From: Bacteroidales bacterium
Lineage (GTDB): Bacteria > Bacteroidota > Bacteroidia > Bacteroidales > BM520
Direction of reading: 5' to 3'
Length of the DNA: 64,000 bases
Assembly (NCBI GenBank): GCA_031276035.1
Contig: JAISNV010000001.1
Location: forward strand, 328,062-392,061
The notes below the pieces were generated by a model. That model saw nothing but the letters and a program-made list of their open reading frames with translations. It did no database searches and was not told the origin of the DNA. A program made the translations under genes and the position numbers. Every line of letters starts with the position of its first letter. The stretch's first letter is position 1. Shown piece by piece: positions 44,389 to 51,999 of this stretch.

Positions 44389-45180
44389 ATGTATCTATAT
44401 AACAAAATTCTTCTCGGTGCTGTTGCCGGCGATATTATAGGTTCAAGATTTGAGTTCAATTCTAATAAAAGTATTCATTTTTCATTTTTCGATCCTAAGT
44501 GTGATTTTACCGATGACACAGTTATGACTGTTGCTATCGCAGACTGGTTGTTGACCGGCAGCAACTTAGTTGATACGGTTAAATATTACGGTAATAAATA
44601 TACTAATAGAGGTTACGGTAATAAATTTCAACTTTGGTTAAATACAAATGGCATTAAGCCTTATAATAGTTTCGGTAACGGTTCAGCTATGAGGGTCAGT
44701 CCTGTTGGTTGGTTGTTCGATACACTGGAAGAAACTTAAAAAAAAGCGAAAGAAAGTGCGGAAATAACACATAATCATCCGGAAGGAATAAAAGGAGCAC
44801 AGGCTACAGCTGCATGTATATTTTTAGCCCGAACCGGAACTTCAAAAGAGAAGATAAAAAAATATGTAGAAACAACTTTTAACTATAATTTAAGCAGAAC
44901 CTGCGATGAGATTCGGCCTGATTATGAATTTAATGAAACATGTCAAGGTTCGGTTCCTGAATCCATAATCTGTTTTTTAGAAAGTTCCGATTTTGAAAGC
45001 GCCGTAAGATTAGCTATTTCTTTAGGCGGAGATGCCGATACTATGGCAACAATTGCCGGCTCAATTGCCGAAGCATATTATAAAGAAATTCCTAAATGGA
45101 TAACGCAAGAAACCATTAACCGTCTTCCCGAAGAGTTTGTTATTGTACTCACTGAATTTAGTAAAAATTTGATTTTATAA
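44389..45180 (+). pseudogene. ADP-ribosylglycohydrolase (DraG-like), interrupted by one in-frame TAA
   Basis: The frame from ATG 44389 encodes 116 residues and then meets TAA at 44737-44739. The same frame then continues for 146 codons to TAA 45178-45180 with typical DraG sequence, so the full gene is 263 codons with a single nonsense codon. Family motifs span both parts: GAVAGDIIGS and FTDDTVMTVA (metal-binding Asp42/Asp43) and SFGNGSAMRVSPVGW before the stop. THNHPEGIKGAQA and GGDADTMATIAGSIAEAYY (metal ligands) come after it. TTA(Leu) to TAA is the simplest explanation, since Leu is common at that spot. These enzymes remove ADP-ribose from proteins or small molecules with two Mg ions. Split translation, recent inactivation or a sequencing error remain open. 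Confidence 0.85.
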
Positions 45181-45287
45181 AGCGACCTTTTTAATATCAA
45201 AAATATTTATTTATCTTAAAAAATCATACGCATTTAATTAAAAAATAAACTTTCGTTTACTCAACAATTATAATAAAACATAACATT

Positions 45288-45710
45288 ATGATAATCGAAA
45301 CAAATAATAGAAAAAACCGGACAAGCATGCAGATGATTAATAGTCTTCAACCCGATGAAATTTTTGTTTTCGGTAGTAATCTGCACGGACATCATGGCGG
45401 TGGTGCGGCACAAATGGCGAAAGAACGCTGGGGTGCAATTTGGGGACAAGGTGTTGGACTGCAAGGACAAACTTACGCTATTCCAACCATGCATGGAGGT
45501 GTTGATTTAATAAAACCCTATATTAATGATTTTATAGAATTTGCAAAATCTCATCCTGAAAAAATATTCCTTGTAACCGAGATTGGCTGCGGAATAGCAG
45601 GATTTACCCCACAAGAAATTGCGCCGCTATTTAATGATGCTGTAAATATTGAAAATATCCGATTGCCGCAAAGATTTTGGGAAGTACTTGATAGTAAAAA
45701 CCAACAATGA
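45288..45710 (+). CDS. macro-like small protein (A1S_2505 phage-protein-like family)
   Basis: 140 aa, soluble. EIFVFGSNLHGHHGGGAAQMA, GLQGQTYAIPTMHGGV and VTEIGCGIAGFTPQEIAPLF are conserved blocks of a small family seen in phages and bacteria and annotated as A1S_2505-like. The order of a glycine loop after a short strand, then a Y-x-I-P-T segment and a second glycine-rich loop, resembles macrodomains that bind ADP-ribose; that relation is my inference. It follows the DraG-like gene by 107 nt on the same strand, which favours a shared role in ADP-ribose or nucleotide metabolism. A long-loop hairpin lies after it. Confidence 0.72.
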   Translation: MIIETNNRKNRTSMQMINSLQPDEIFVFGSNLHGHHGGGAAQMAKERWGAIWGQGVGLQGQTYAIPTMHGGVDLIKPYINDFIEFAKSHPEKIFLVTEIGCGIAGFTPQEIAPLFNDAVNIENIRLPQRFWEVLDSKNQQ

Positions 45711-45723
45711 TGAATGAATAAAA

Positions 45724-45781
45724 AAACAACTGCCGAAATGTCAAAATAGTATCAACTAATCTAACAGTCTGGCAGTTGTTT
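45724..45781. repeat. 11-bp perfect inverted repeat with a 36-nt loop between convergent genes
   Basis: AAACAACTGCC at 45724-45734 pairs exactly with GGCAGTTGTTT at 45771-45781. It starts 13 nt after the macro-like gene and lies before the convergent pckA end. A-rich and T-rich flanks make a bidirectional terminator plausible despite the long loop. Loop length equals that of the repeat at 37622-37679. Confidence 0.65.
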
Positions 45782-45855
45782 ATAATTATATTTCCGTAAA
45801 TCCGGTAATTTTATTCCGGCATTTTAGAATTATTATATTCTTAAATGTTTCACTC

Positions 45856-47499
45856 TTACATTCCCGGGCAATACTTAGCAATTTTATCGCTAATATTTTT
45901 ATCTCCGTAAGATTTTTTAAATGCTTGAGCGAATTGTTCCGCCAGTTTCTTGGCAGCAATATGATAAGCTTCCTTGTTTTGCCATGTATTGATAGGAACT
46001 AAAAGGTCATCAGGAACACCTTCGATATGTTTCGGAATATGTAAATGAAAGACTTCATCTACAATATAATCATTTGTATTGAGTGTTCCGTTAAGTGCAG
46101 CATCAACCATTTTGCGAGTATATACGAGATCAAACCGCTTTCCTACGCCATAACCGCCGCCTGTCCAACCCGTATTGATAAGATAAACCTGAGTATTGTG
46201 TTTATCCATTTTAGCACCGAGAAGATCCGAATACATATTAGGATTACTAGGCATGAAAGGAGCTCCGAAAAATCTGCTGAAAGTTGTTTGCGGTTCCACA
46301 ATACCAGTTTCCGTACCGGCAAGTTTGCTGGTGTAACCCATAAGGAACCAAAGCATTGCTTGTTCTTTATTTAGAATTGAAACAGGAGGTAAAACACCAT
46401 AAGCATCTGCCGTGAGGAAAAGTATAGTAGTTGGATGTCCGCTACAAGAACTTTCCTTGATATTTTTCAAAAATGACAACGGATAAGATGCGCGGGAGTT
46501 TTCCGTTAAACGGTTGTCATAATAATCCACTTCGCCGTTCGGATAAACCATTGCGTTTTCAAGAATTGCACCGTGTTTTGTAGGTTCAGCCTTGTGCATC
46601 ACAGCATCATAAATATCCGGTTCTTTTTTCGGATTAATATCAATCATTTTTGCAAAACAACCGTATTCAAAATTCGCGATACCTTTATCATCCCAACCAT
46701 GTTCATCATCACCAAGAAGAGCTCTGTTTGGATCTGCCGAAAGAGTTGTTTTTCCTGTCCCAGAAAGTCCGAGCAACAAAGCGGAGTCGCCGTCCTTACC
46801 TTCATTAGCGGAACAATGCAAAGGTAAAATTCCTTCCAAAGGAAGATAATAATTCATAACGGTAAAGATCATCTTTTTCATTGAACCGCAATAAGATGAA
46901 CCGACAATAACACCGCAGCGGCGATCATAATCCATAGCAACAATCATATCTGAAGTCGTACCGTCGGGTAGTTTTCTAAGTAAACCGTCGTATTTTTTCT
47001 TATCTAATTTATTGTACGGCAAACATAATAAAAGGAAGTCTTTATTATAAAAAATACTTTTATGAATATCTGCAGGAATTGGACGAAACATATTGTCTAT
47101 AAAAACCGAATGTAATGCAGAACTGGTAACTGTTGTTACTGGTAAAGCATAGTCGGAATCGGCGCCTACAACTCTCTCGGTAACGTAAGCCTGAGGTTTT
47201 TCAAGAAGCATTTGAATAGCATCTTCAAAAACCATATCAAAAACTTTTTCGTCTATCGGCAGATTATTAGCAGAAGTCCAATCTATATTCTTTTCAGAGA
47301 TTGTTCTTTTAACCATTACCGTATCTTTCGGACTTCTTCCTGTGGATTCGGGGCGCGACCAAGTAGCCAGTGCACCGCTTTCACAAACTATCGCCTCACG
47401 GTTATCAATAGCGTGTTCGATCATTTTGCTTCTTTCAAGATTCTTGAAAACTTTCTGATGCTTGTTTAGTGCATCATGTAATTTGTTGATAGGATTCAT
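45856..47499 (-). CDS. pckA: phosphoenolpyruvate carboxykinase (ATP)
   Basis: 547 aa, full length. It interconverts oxaloacetate + ATP with PEP + CO2 + ADP; in fermentative Bacteroidetes it typically runs toward CO2 fixation to make oxaloacetate for succinate. SGLSGTGKTTLSADPNRALLGDDEHGW contains the kinase-1a P-loop and the metal-binding Asp pair. GVIVGSSYCGSMKK, RASYPLSFL and LINTGWTGGGYGVGKR are further PckA (ATP type) signatures. The gene is preceded by a leader that probably contains a terminator-like hairpin. Confidence 0.96.
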   Translation of the reverse strand: MNPINKLHDALNKHQKVFKNLERSKMIEHAIDNREAIVCESGALATWSRPESTGRSPKDTVMVKRTISEKNIDWTSANNLPIDEKVFDMVFEDAIQMLLEKPQAYVTERVVGADSDYALPVTTVTSSALHSVFIDNMFRPIPADIHKSIFYNKDFLLLCLPYNKLDKKKYDGLLRKLPDGTTSDMIVAMDYDRRCGVIVGSSYCGSMKKMIFTVMNYYLPLEGILPLHCSANEGKDGDSALLLGLSGTGKTTLSADPNRALLGDDEHGWDDKGIANFEYGCFAKMIDINPKKEPDIYDAVMHKAEPTKHGAILENAMVYPNGEVDYYDNRLTENSRASYPLSFLKNIKESSCSGHPTTILFLTADAYGVLPPVSILNKEQAMLWFLMGYTSKLAGTETGIVEPQTTFSRFFGAPFMPSNPNMYSDLLGAKMDKHNTQVYLINTGWTGGGYGVGKRFDLVYTRKMVDAALNGTLNTNDYIVDEVFHLHIPKHIEGVPDDLLVPINTWQNKEAYHIAAKKLAEQFAQAFKKSYGDKNISDKIAKYCPGM

Positions 47500-47615
47500 C
47501 AGTGTTTCGAGGTTTAATTATTCAATAAAAACAGTTAAATATTGAGTTAAAAATTTATTTTTTATCAATGTTAATTAAAAGAATATCTTCTGAATTATAA
47601 GGACTTAAAAAAACA

Positions 47616-47648
47616 ATAATGCTAAAACTTTGTGTGTTTTAGCATTAT
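47616..47648 (-). terminator. intrinsic-terminator-like hairpin upstream of pckA, terminator or attenuator
   Basis: ATAATGCTAAAAC and GTTTTAGCATTAT form a perfect 13-bp stem with a 7-nt loop. On the minus strand the stem is followed within 2 nt by a run of seven T. It lies about 200 nt after the Crp-type gene and about 117 nt before pckA, downstream of a good -7 box, so it could terminate the former or attenuate the latter. Confidence 0.75.
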
Positions 47649-47678
47649 AAATTCATTTTTTCAAATAACTCTTCTTTG

Positions 47679-47686
47679 CAAAGATA
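47679..47686 (-). promoter_or_regulatory. candidate -7 box of pckA, upstream of the hairpin
   Basis: Reads TATCTTTG on the minus strand, exact TAnnTTTG. Transcription from here would pass through the hairpin at 47648-47616 before reaching pckA. No -33 TTTG at standard spacing. Confidence 0.5.
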
Positions 47687-47855
47687 TATAAATTTGTTTA
47701 TTAAACTTGAAATTAGACAAATGATTTAAATATAAAATGGATAAAACCGGTAAAACGAATAAAGGATCATAAAATTTACATATTATTTTTTGTTCGGAAT
47801 ATTAAAGTTTAGTATCACTTGATAAATAAATTAAAAATTCTTTAAAATAATTACA

Positions 47856-48554
47856 CTATCCCAATTCCTTTATTTTTTCCAAAGCCAACGCATCCAAAAC
47901 TATAATCTTTTTATCCTCAAGACGTATTAAACCGTCGGCTTCAAAACCCTTGATTACCCTTGTAGCATTTTCGGGTGTAACAACAGCAAATTCCGCAATA
48001 TCTTTTCTTGTCAAGTAATTATAAACAGAAATGCCTTCGTTCTCGGGGAAATTTGAAAGATATAATATAACTTGCGCCATTTTGCCGTTCATCTGCTTAT
48101 ATAACATACTGTTGAATACGGAGAAATACCTGCTTTCAGTTCTTGCGAATCTTCCCATCAACTTAAAACTAAACATTGTATTTTCACTTGCAAGTTTACG
48201 TAAATACTCATTATCAAACACACAGATAGTACAATCGCTTAAGGCCTGAGCAGTAAAATGATATGTGCCGGGATAAAATAATCCCGACAAAGAAAGAAAA
48301 TCACCCTGCGTTGCTATTCTTAAATTGGTATTTTTACCAAACCCATTTTCCATACATTCCTTTACATATCCCTTCAAAATAAACATTGCCGAAGAAGTAT
48401 AGGCTCCCTGCTTAAATAATATTTCGCCGGGTTTGAACTTCATTTGGTGTTTGTAAAATTGTAATTCGTTCAAAATGTCATCTGACAAATCTTCAAAACA
48501 ATTAGCTCCGAGATTGATCATAGGGATTGAGGCAATTAATTCTTTCCTATCCAT
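47856..48554 (-). CDS. Crp/Fnr-family transcriptional regulator
   Basis: 232 aa. The N-terminal cyclic-nucleotide-binding-type beta roll (KFKPGEILFKQGAYTSSAMFILKGYVKE, about 40-67) is joined through a long dimer helix to a winged helix-turn-helix (YLTRKDIAEFAVVTPENATRVIKGFEADGLI). Cysteines are few and not arranged as an Fnr iron-sulfur site, so oxygen sensing through a cluster is unlikely; the effector is unknown. It is divergent from the thioredoxin-peroxiredoxin genes with a 106-nt gap to the nearest start considered, which suggests control of those genes. Confidence 0.9.
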   Translation of the reverse strand: MDRKELIASIPMINLGANCFEDLSDDILNELQFYKHQMKFKPGEILFKQGAYTSSAMFILKGYVKECMENGFGKNTNLRIATQGDFLSLSGLFYPGTYHFTAQALSDCTICVFDNEYLRKLASENTMFSFKLMGRFARTESRYFSVFNSMLYKQMNGKMAQVILYLSNFPENEGISVYNYLTRKDIAEFAVVTPENATRVIKGFEADGLIRLEDKKIIVLDALALEKIKELG

Positions 48555-48576
48555 CTATTTCATTTTAAATTATTTG

Positions 48577-48584
48577 CAAATATA
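48577..48584 (-). promoter_or_regulatory. -7 box of the Crp-family regulator gene
   Basis: Reads TATATTTG on the minus strand, 22 nt upstream of the regulator's start codon. Confidence 0.5.
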
Positions 48585-48666
48585 CGAAAAAATAATATTG
48601 TTACATAACAACTCTAAGATTGTCGCATAACAACATGAAAAAATGTCAAAAAAATTTTTATGGTAT

Positions 48667-48674
48667 TAGCTTTG
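48667..48674 (+). promoter_or_regulatory. -7 box that fixes the thioredoxin start
   Basis: TAGCTTTG matches TAnnTTTG and lies inside a longer open frame that begins at ATG 48660. The thioredoxin gene must therefore start downstream, at 48690 or 48702. Confidence 0.55.
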
Positions 48675-48689
48675 CAAATAAATAATCAA

Positions 48690-49064
48690 ATGGATAAAAA
48701 CATGCAAACAATTAAATTAACTAAGGATGATTTTTTAAAGAAGGTAACAAACTATGAAATTAATCCGAATGAATGGAAATATTTAGGTGATAAGCCTTCA
48801 TTAATTGACTTTTATGCCGATTGGTGCGGTCCGTGTAAATCTATAGCTCCAGTATTAGAAGAACTTGCTAAAGAATATAAAGATGAAATTTATGTGTATA
48901 AAGTTAATACGGAAGAAGAAAAAGACTTAGCTTTGGCATTTAATATTAGAAGTATTCCAACCTTAATCTTTGCTCCGCTAAATGATATACCGCAAATGAC
49001 TCAAGGTGCTTTACCGAAGGGCGAATTAAAAAGACTTATAGACGAAATTCTATTAAAAAAATAA
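48690..49064 (+). CDS. thioredoxin
   Basis: 124 aa from ATG 48690 (ATG 48702, giving MQTIKL, is an equally good alternative). The active site is FYADWCGPCKSIAPVLEELA, and the cis-Pro loop is RSIPTLIFAP; the fold and length are those of a cytosolic thioredoxin with a short N-terminal extension. It reduces disulfides in enzymes such as the adjacent peroxiredoxin, which starts 26 nt downstream. The frame extends upstream to 48660, but a -7 promoter box lies within that extension. Confidence 0.93.
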   Translation: MDKNMQTIKLTKDDFLKKVTNYEINPNEWKYLGDKPSLIDFYADWCGPCKSIAPVLEELAKEYKDEIYVYKVNTEEEKDLALAFNIRSIPTLIFAPLNDIPQMTQGALPKGELKRLIDEILLKK

Positions 49065-49090
49065 TTATTAATCATTAAAAATTTACAAAA

Positions 49091-49798
49091 ATGGAAACAG
49101 AATTAAATGTAATGCCTCGTATAGGCGAAAAAGCTCCTGCTTTTACAGCAGTAACAACTCAAGGTAAAATTAATTTCCCCGAAGATTTCAAAGGTAAATG
49201 GGTAATTTTATTTAGTCATCCTGCCGATTTTACACCGGTTTGTACCTCAGAGTTTATGACTTTCGGAAAAATGCAAAAAGAGTTCGACGATCTGAATTGT
49301 CAATTAATCGGTTTATCTGTCGACGGTAATTCCAGCCACATAGCTTGGTTGCGTACCATCAAAGAAAAAATCGAATATAAAGGCATGAAAAATATTGATG
49401 TTCAATTTCCTTTGATTGATGATGTTTCAATGAATGTTTCTAAACTTTACGGTATGATTCAACCGAGCGAAAGCACAACAAAAGCTGTTCGTGCCGTATT
49501 CTTTATAGACCCGGAAGCTGTTGTCCGTGCAATGATTTACTATCCTTTATCTTTAGGAAGAAATTTTGATGAAATCAAGCGCGTGCTTATAGCTTTGCAA
49601 ACCAGCGATAACTTTTCCGTTTCAACTCCGGCCGATTGGCGCCCGGGAGATGACGTAATTGTTCCTGCTCCAAGTACAATGAAAGCTTCTTATGAAAGAA
49701 TGGCTAATTCCGATAAAGACATTACATGCTACGATTGGTTCTTTTGTACGAAGAAACTTTCAAAAGAACAAGTTGAAAGTAAATTAGGTAAAAAATAA
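49091..49798 (+). CDS. peroxiredoxin, Prx6-type with C-terminal cysteines
   Basis: 235 aa. It reduces hydrogen peroxide and organic peroxides. The peroxidatic Cys is in SHPADFTPVCTSEF. The long C-terminal arm has CYDWFFCTKK, a pair of cysteines in the place where archaeal thioredoxin peroxidases of this group carry their resolving cysteines. So it is probably a thioredoxin-dependent 2- or 3-Cys variant rather than a true 1-Cys enzyme. Sits 26 nt after thioredoxin, which is the likely electron donor, and is closed by a terminator. Confidence 0.94.
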   Translation: METELNVMPRIGEKAPAFTAVTTQGKINFPEDFKGKWVILFSHPADFTPVCTSEFMTFGKMQKEFDDLNCQLIGLSVDGNSSHIAWLRTIKEKIEYKGMKNIDVQFPLIDDVSMNVSKLYGMIQPSESTTKAVRAVFFIDPEAVVRAMIYYPLSLGRNFDEIKRVLIALQTSDNFSVSTPADWRPGDDVIVPAPSTMKASYERMANSDKDITCYDWFFCTKKLSKEQVESKLGKK

Positions 49799-49830
49799 GA
49801 ATATTCTTATCAGAAAAAAGACCTTATCTA

Positions 49831-49861
49831 AGCCGTCGAAGATTTATCGGCGGCTTTTTTT
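49831..49861. terminator. Rho-independent terminator after the peroxiredoxin gene
   Basis: AGCCGTCGA pairs with TCGGCGGCT (one G-U) around a 7-nt loop, followed by a run of T. It starts 32 nt after the peroxiredoxin stop. Confidence 0.9.
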
Positions 49862-49954
49862 AGTTTTAGACTATATCTCTTTGTGTTGGGTAAATATTTT
49901 TTTAATTCTTTTCGATGCTTCCCAATTTTTTCAGATTCTCTTTTTCATTGTTTC

Positions 49955-50737
49955 TTACTTTACAAGTTCTTCGCCTCGCGGTGTCTTATACTTTATAGGT
50001 AAATTCACCCAAATTGAAAACGGAATCATACGCCAGAAAAATGCCACAACAGCATATCTGTTGTCAATTACTTTTCTTTTCCTTTTTCCTTCAATATGTT
50101 TAATAGTAAGCCTTGCGGCCTTGTCGGGATGCATCATAAAAGGATATTTCTTGCCGTTGAGAATTGGTGTATCTACAATTCCTGGTTGAATATCCGTAAT
50201 TCTGATTTTTAATTTCTTTATTTTCACCAACTGATTCAGCGCTTCAAGATATGTTGATTGAAATTTTTTCGATGAAGAGTAAACCGCGGAAAGTCCTGTG
50301 CCTTTTGTTCCTGCCATAGATGTGAGTACGGCAATTTGTCCTTCACCCTTATCTTCAAAATACTCAAAAGCTTTGTCTATCATTCTGGTAAATCCCATAC
50401 AATTTGTATTAACTACACATAAATCGGGACTTAATTTATCTTTAGCAGTTGCTTTACGTTGAGAAACTCCGGACGAATGAATATACAAATCCATTCCACC
50501 GGTTTTATTTATCAATGAAATAAGATTTTCTTCGGCATTATCCTGCGTTACGTCAATAATTTCAGTAAAAAGTTTATCCGGATATTTCTCTTTCAAACTG
50601 TCCAAAGAACACAAATTTCTTCCGGCAGCACCGACAATATATCCCTTTTGCAAATACAGTTTGGCAAGGGATAACCCGATACCAGAAGTTGCGCCTACAA
50701 TAACAACGCGTTTATTAACATTCTCCTTTAGTTTCAT
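49955..50737 (-). CDS. short-chain dehydrogenase/reductase
   Basis: 260 aa, classical SDR Rossmann fold. The NAD(P)-binding glycine motif is GATSGIGLSLAKLYLQKG (residues 15-32). The catalytic Ser lies in LTSMAGTKG, and Tyr/Lys in AVYSSSKKF. The substrate loop contains DIQPGIVDTPI. The C-terminal 40 residues have a short hydrophobic segment (VVAFFWRMIPFSIWVNLP) that may attach it to the membrane. Substrate unknown. It overlaps the upstream DUF2461 gene by 23 nt, so the two are translationally coupled. Confidence 0.9.
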   Translation of the reverse strand: MKLKENVNKRVVIVGATSGIGLSLAKLYLQKGYIVGAAGRNLCSLDSLKEKYPDKLFTEIIDVTQDNAEENLISLINKTGGMDLYIHSSGVSQRKATAKDKLSPDLCVVNTNCMGFTRMIDKAFEYFEDKGEGQIAVLTSMAGTKGTGLSAVYSSSKKFQSTYLEALNQLVKIKKLKIRITDIQPGIVDTPILNGKKYPFMMHPDKAARLTIKHIEGKRKRKVIDNRYAVVAFFWRMIPFSIWVNLPIKYKTPRGEELVK

Positions 50738-51404
50738 CTTTTACAATATGATTAAAAAAATCATTAAAAGGTTTCATCACTTTTGCTGCTGATAAAACTT
50801 CCTTTGAAAATAATTTTTCATCGGTAATAATTTTATCGCTTAAGTTAATAGCAACAAAATAGTTTCTATATTTCAAATAATTTGCGGCCGGAGAATCTTT
50901 ATCAAAACCATAAGGAACCCGGGTCATTTTATCATTATCATCTTGCAATCCTCCGAATTTTTTAACAAACTCCTTATTGCCTATAATTTCTTCAAAAAGG
51001 TCAAAATCATAATAAATAGTTTTTCTAATATCATTAAGATAATCTTTATCCGGCATATAAACTCCCGCTGAGAAAAACGATTTCCCAGGCTCAATATGCA
51101 GATAGTAAGTAGATTGATTCCAAATATTCTTTCCTTTAGGACAAATACAAGATCCGAAATTAGTTTTATAAGGTGTTTTATCATTTGAAAACCTAATATC
51201 TCTTGCTATTCTGAAAAGTCCTTTTTTAGGATCGAAAGGCCAAATATCATCATCAAATTTACTTATCTCACTTATTAAAAATGATATTATATCCAAAACA
51301 TTTTGTTTGGCAGTTTCGTATCTTTTTTTGTTTGCATGAAACCACTCACGATTATTATTGTGTTTTAAATCATTAAGAAATGAAAGGGTATCTTGTGTGA
51401 CCAT
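50715..51404 (-). CDS. DUF2461 (TIGR02453) family protein
   Basis: 229 aa from ATG 51402-51404. A longer frame begins at a TTG inside the TACCTTTG -7 box and is rejected. The opening TLSFLNDLKHNNNREWFHAN is the family signature, followed by PFDPKKGLFRIARDIRFSNDKTPYK, TYYLHIEPGKSFFSAGVYMP and VPYGFDKDSPAANYLKYR. DUF2461 proteins are soluble, widespread in bacteria and fungi, and of unknown function. First gene of a two-gene unit with the SDR. Confidence 0.88.
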   Translation of the reverse strand: MVTQDTLSFLNDLKHNNNREWFHANKKRYETAKQNVLDIISFLISEISKFDDDIWPFDPKKGLFRIARDIRFSNDKTPYKTNFGSCICPKGKNIWNQSTYYLHIEPGKSFFSAGVYMPDKDYLNDIRKTIYYDFDLFEEIIGNKEFVKKFGGLQDDNDKMTRVPYGFDKDSPAANYLKYRNYFVAINLSDKIITDEKLFSKEVLSAAKVMKPFNDFFNHIVKDETKGEC

Positions 51405-51419
51405 GGTAGAAAATTTGTA

Positions 51420-51427
51420 CAAAGGTA
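51420..51427 (-). promoter_or_regulatory. -7 box that fixes the DUF2461 start
   Basis: Reads TACCTTTG on the minus strand, 15 nt before ATG 51404, and overlaps the alternative TTG start. Confidence 0.6.
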
Positions 51428-51514
51428 ATAAAAAGCAATCATTATACTAAAAATAACAAAAAAAAGGGTTTTTTAATTTTAGTCTTTTATTTAAAATTAA
51501 TTTAATTATTATAT

Positions 51515-51522
51515 TAACTTTG
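51515..51522 (+). promoter_or_regulatory. -7 box of the GtrA operon
   Basis: TAACTTTG matches TAnnTTTG, 18 nt upstream of the ATG at 51541. No clear -33. Confidence 0.6.
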
Positions 51523-51540
51523 CAAAATAAGTGTTAATTT

Positions 51541-51999
51541 ATGCAAGTATTGAAGGATTTTATTAATAAATTATTATTCGAAAAAACCGATAATATATTA
51601 ATACAATTATTTCGTTACACCTTTGTTGGCGGAACAGCATTTTTAGTCGACTTCGGTTTATTATTTTTCCTAAAAGAAATATGCGGACTTCACTATATTT
51701 TATCTGCAACTATTTCATTTATTTTCGGACTAATTGTAAATTATGTAATTAGCGTTTATTGGGTATTTACAAATAAAGGAAATTATAATAGGAAAACTGA
51801 GTTTTTATATTTTGCTATTATCGGTATAATAGGATTAGGATTTAATGATTTGTTTATGTGGCTATTTACAGATAAATTCAAAATATATTATTTGCTATCA
51901 AAAATTATTTCTGCCGTTTTGGTTTATTTATGGAACTTTTTTGCAAGAAGATATTTTCTGTTCAATAATAATAAAGTAAAAGATGAAGTCAAAGGATAA
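51541..51999 (+). CDS. GtrA-family membrane protein
   Basis: 152 aa, four membrane helices. FRYTFVGGTAFLVDFGLLFFL at the start, FGLIVNYVISVYWVF in the middle and the positively charged end (NFFARRYFLFN) are the GtrA pattern. GtrA proteins are thought to help move polyprenyl-phosphate-linked sugars across the inner membrane. The usual GtrB glycosyltransferase is not present here; instead a large membrane protein and an FAD oxidoreductase follow, overlapping by 17 and 8 nt, so the three are one operon. Confidence 0.9.
   Translation: MQVLKDFINKLLFEKTDNILIQLFRYTFVGGTAFLVDFGLLFFLKEICGLHYILSATISFIFGLIVNYVISVYWVFTNKGNYNRKTEFLYFAIIGIIGLGFNDLFMWLFTDKFKIYYLLSKIISAVLVYLWNFFARRYFLFNNNKVKDEVKG

Larger units (their letters stand above)
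47500..47855. other. pckA leader and upstream region
   Basis: 356 nt with no gene. From the right: about 170 nt AT-rich after the Crp-type gene's stop, a TATCTTTG -7 box (minus strand), a perfect 13-bp hairpin, then about 115 nt to the pckA start. No riboswitch class was recognised. Confidence 0.5.

Noticed and set aside
44737..44739. Programmed readthrough or recoding at the TAA of the ADP-ribosylglycohydrolase gene
   Set aside because: No known recoding signal is visible, TAA is the least leaky stop, and a TTA to TAA change explains it more simply.
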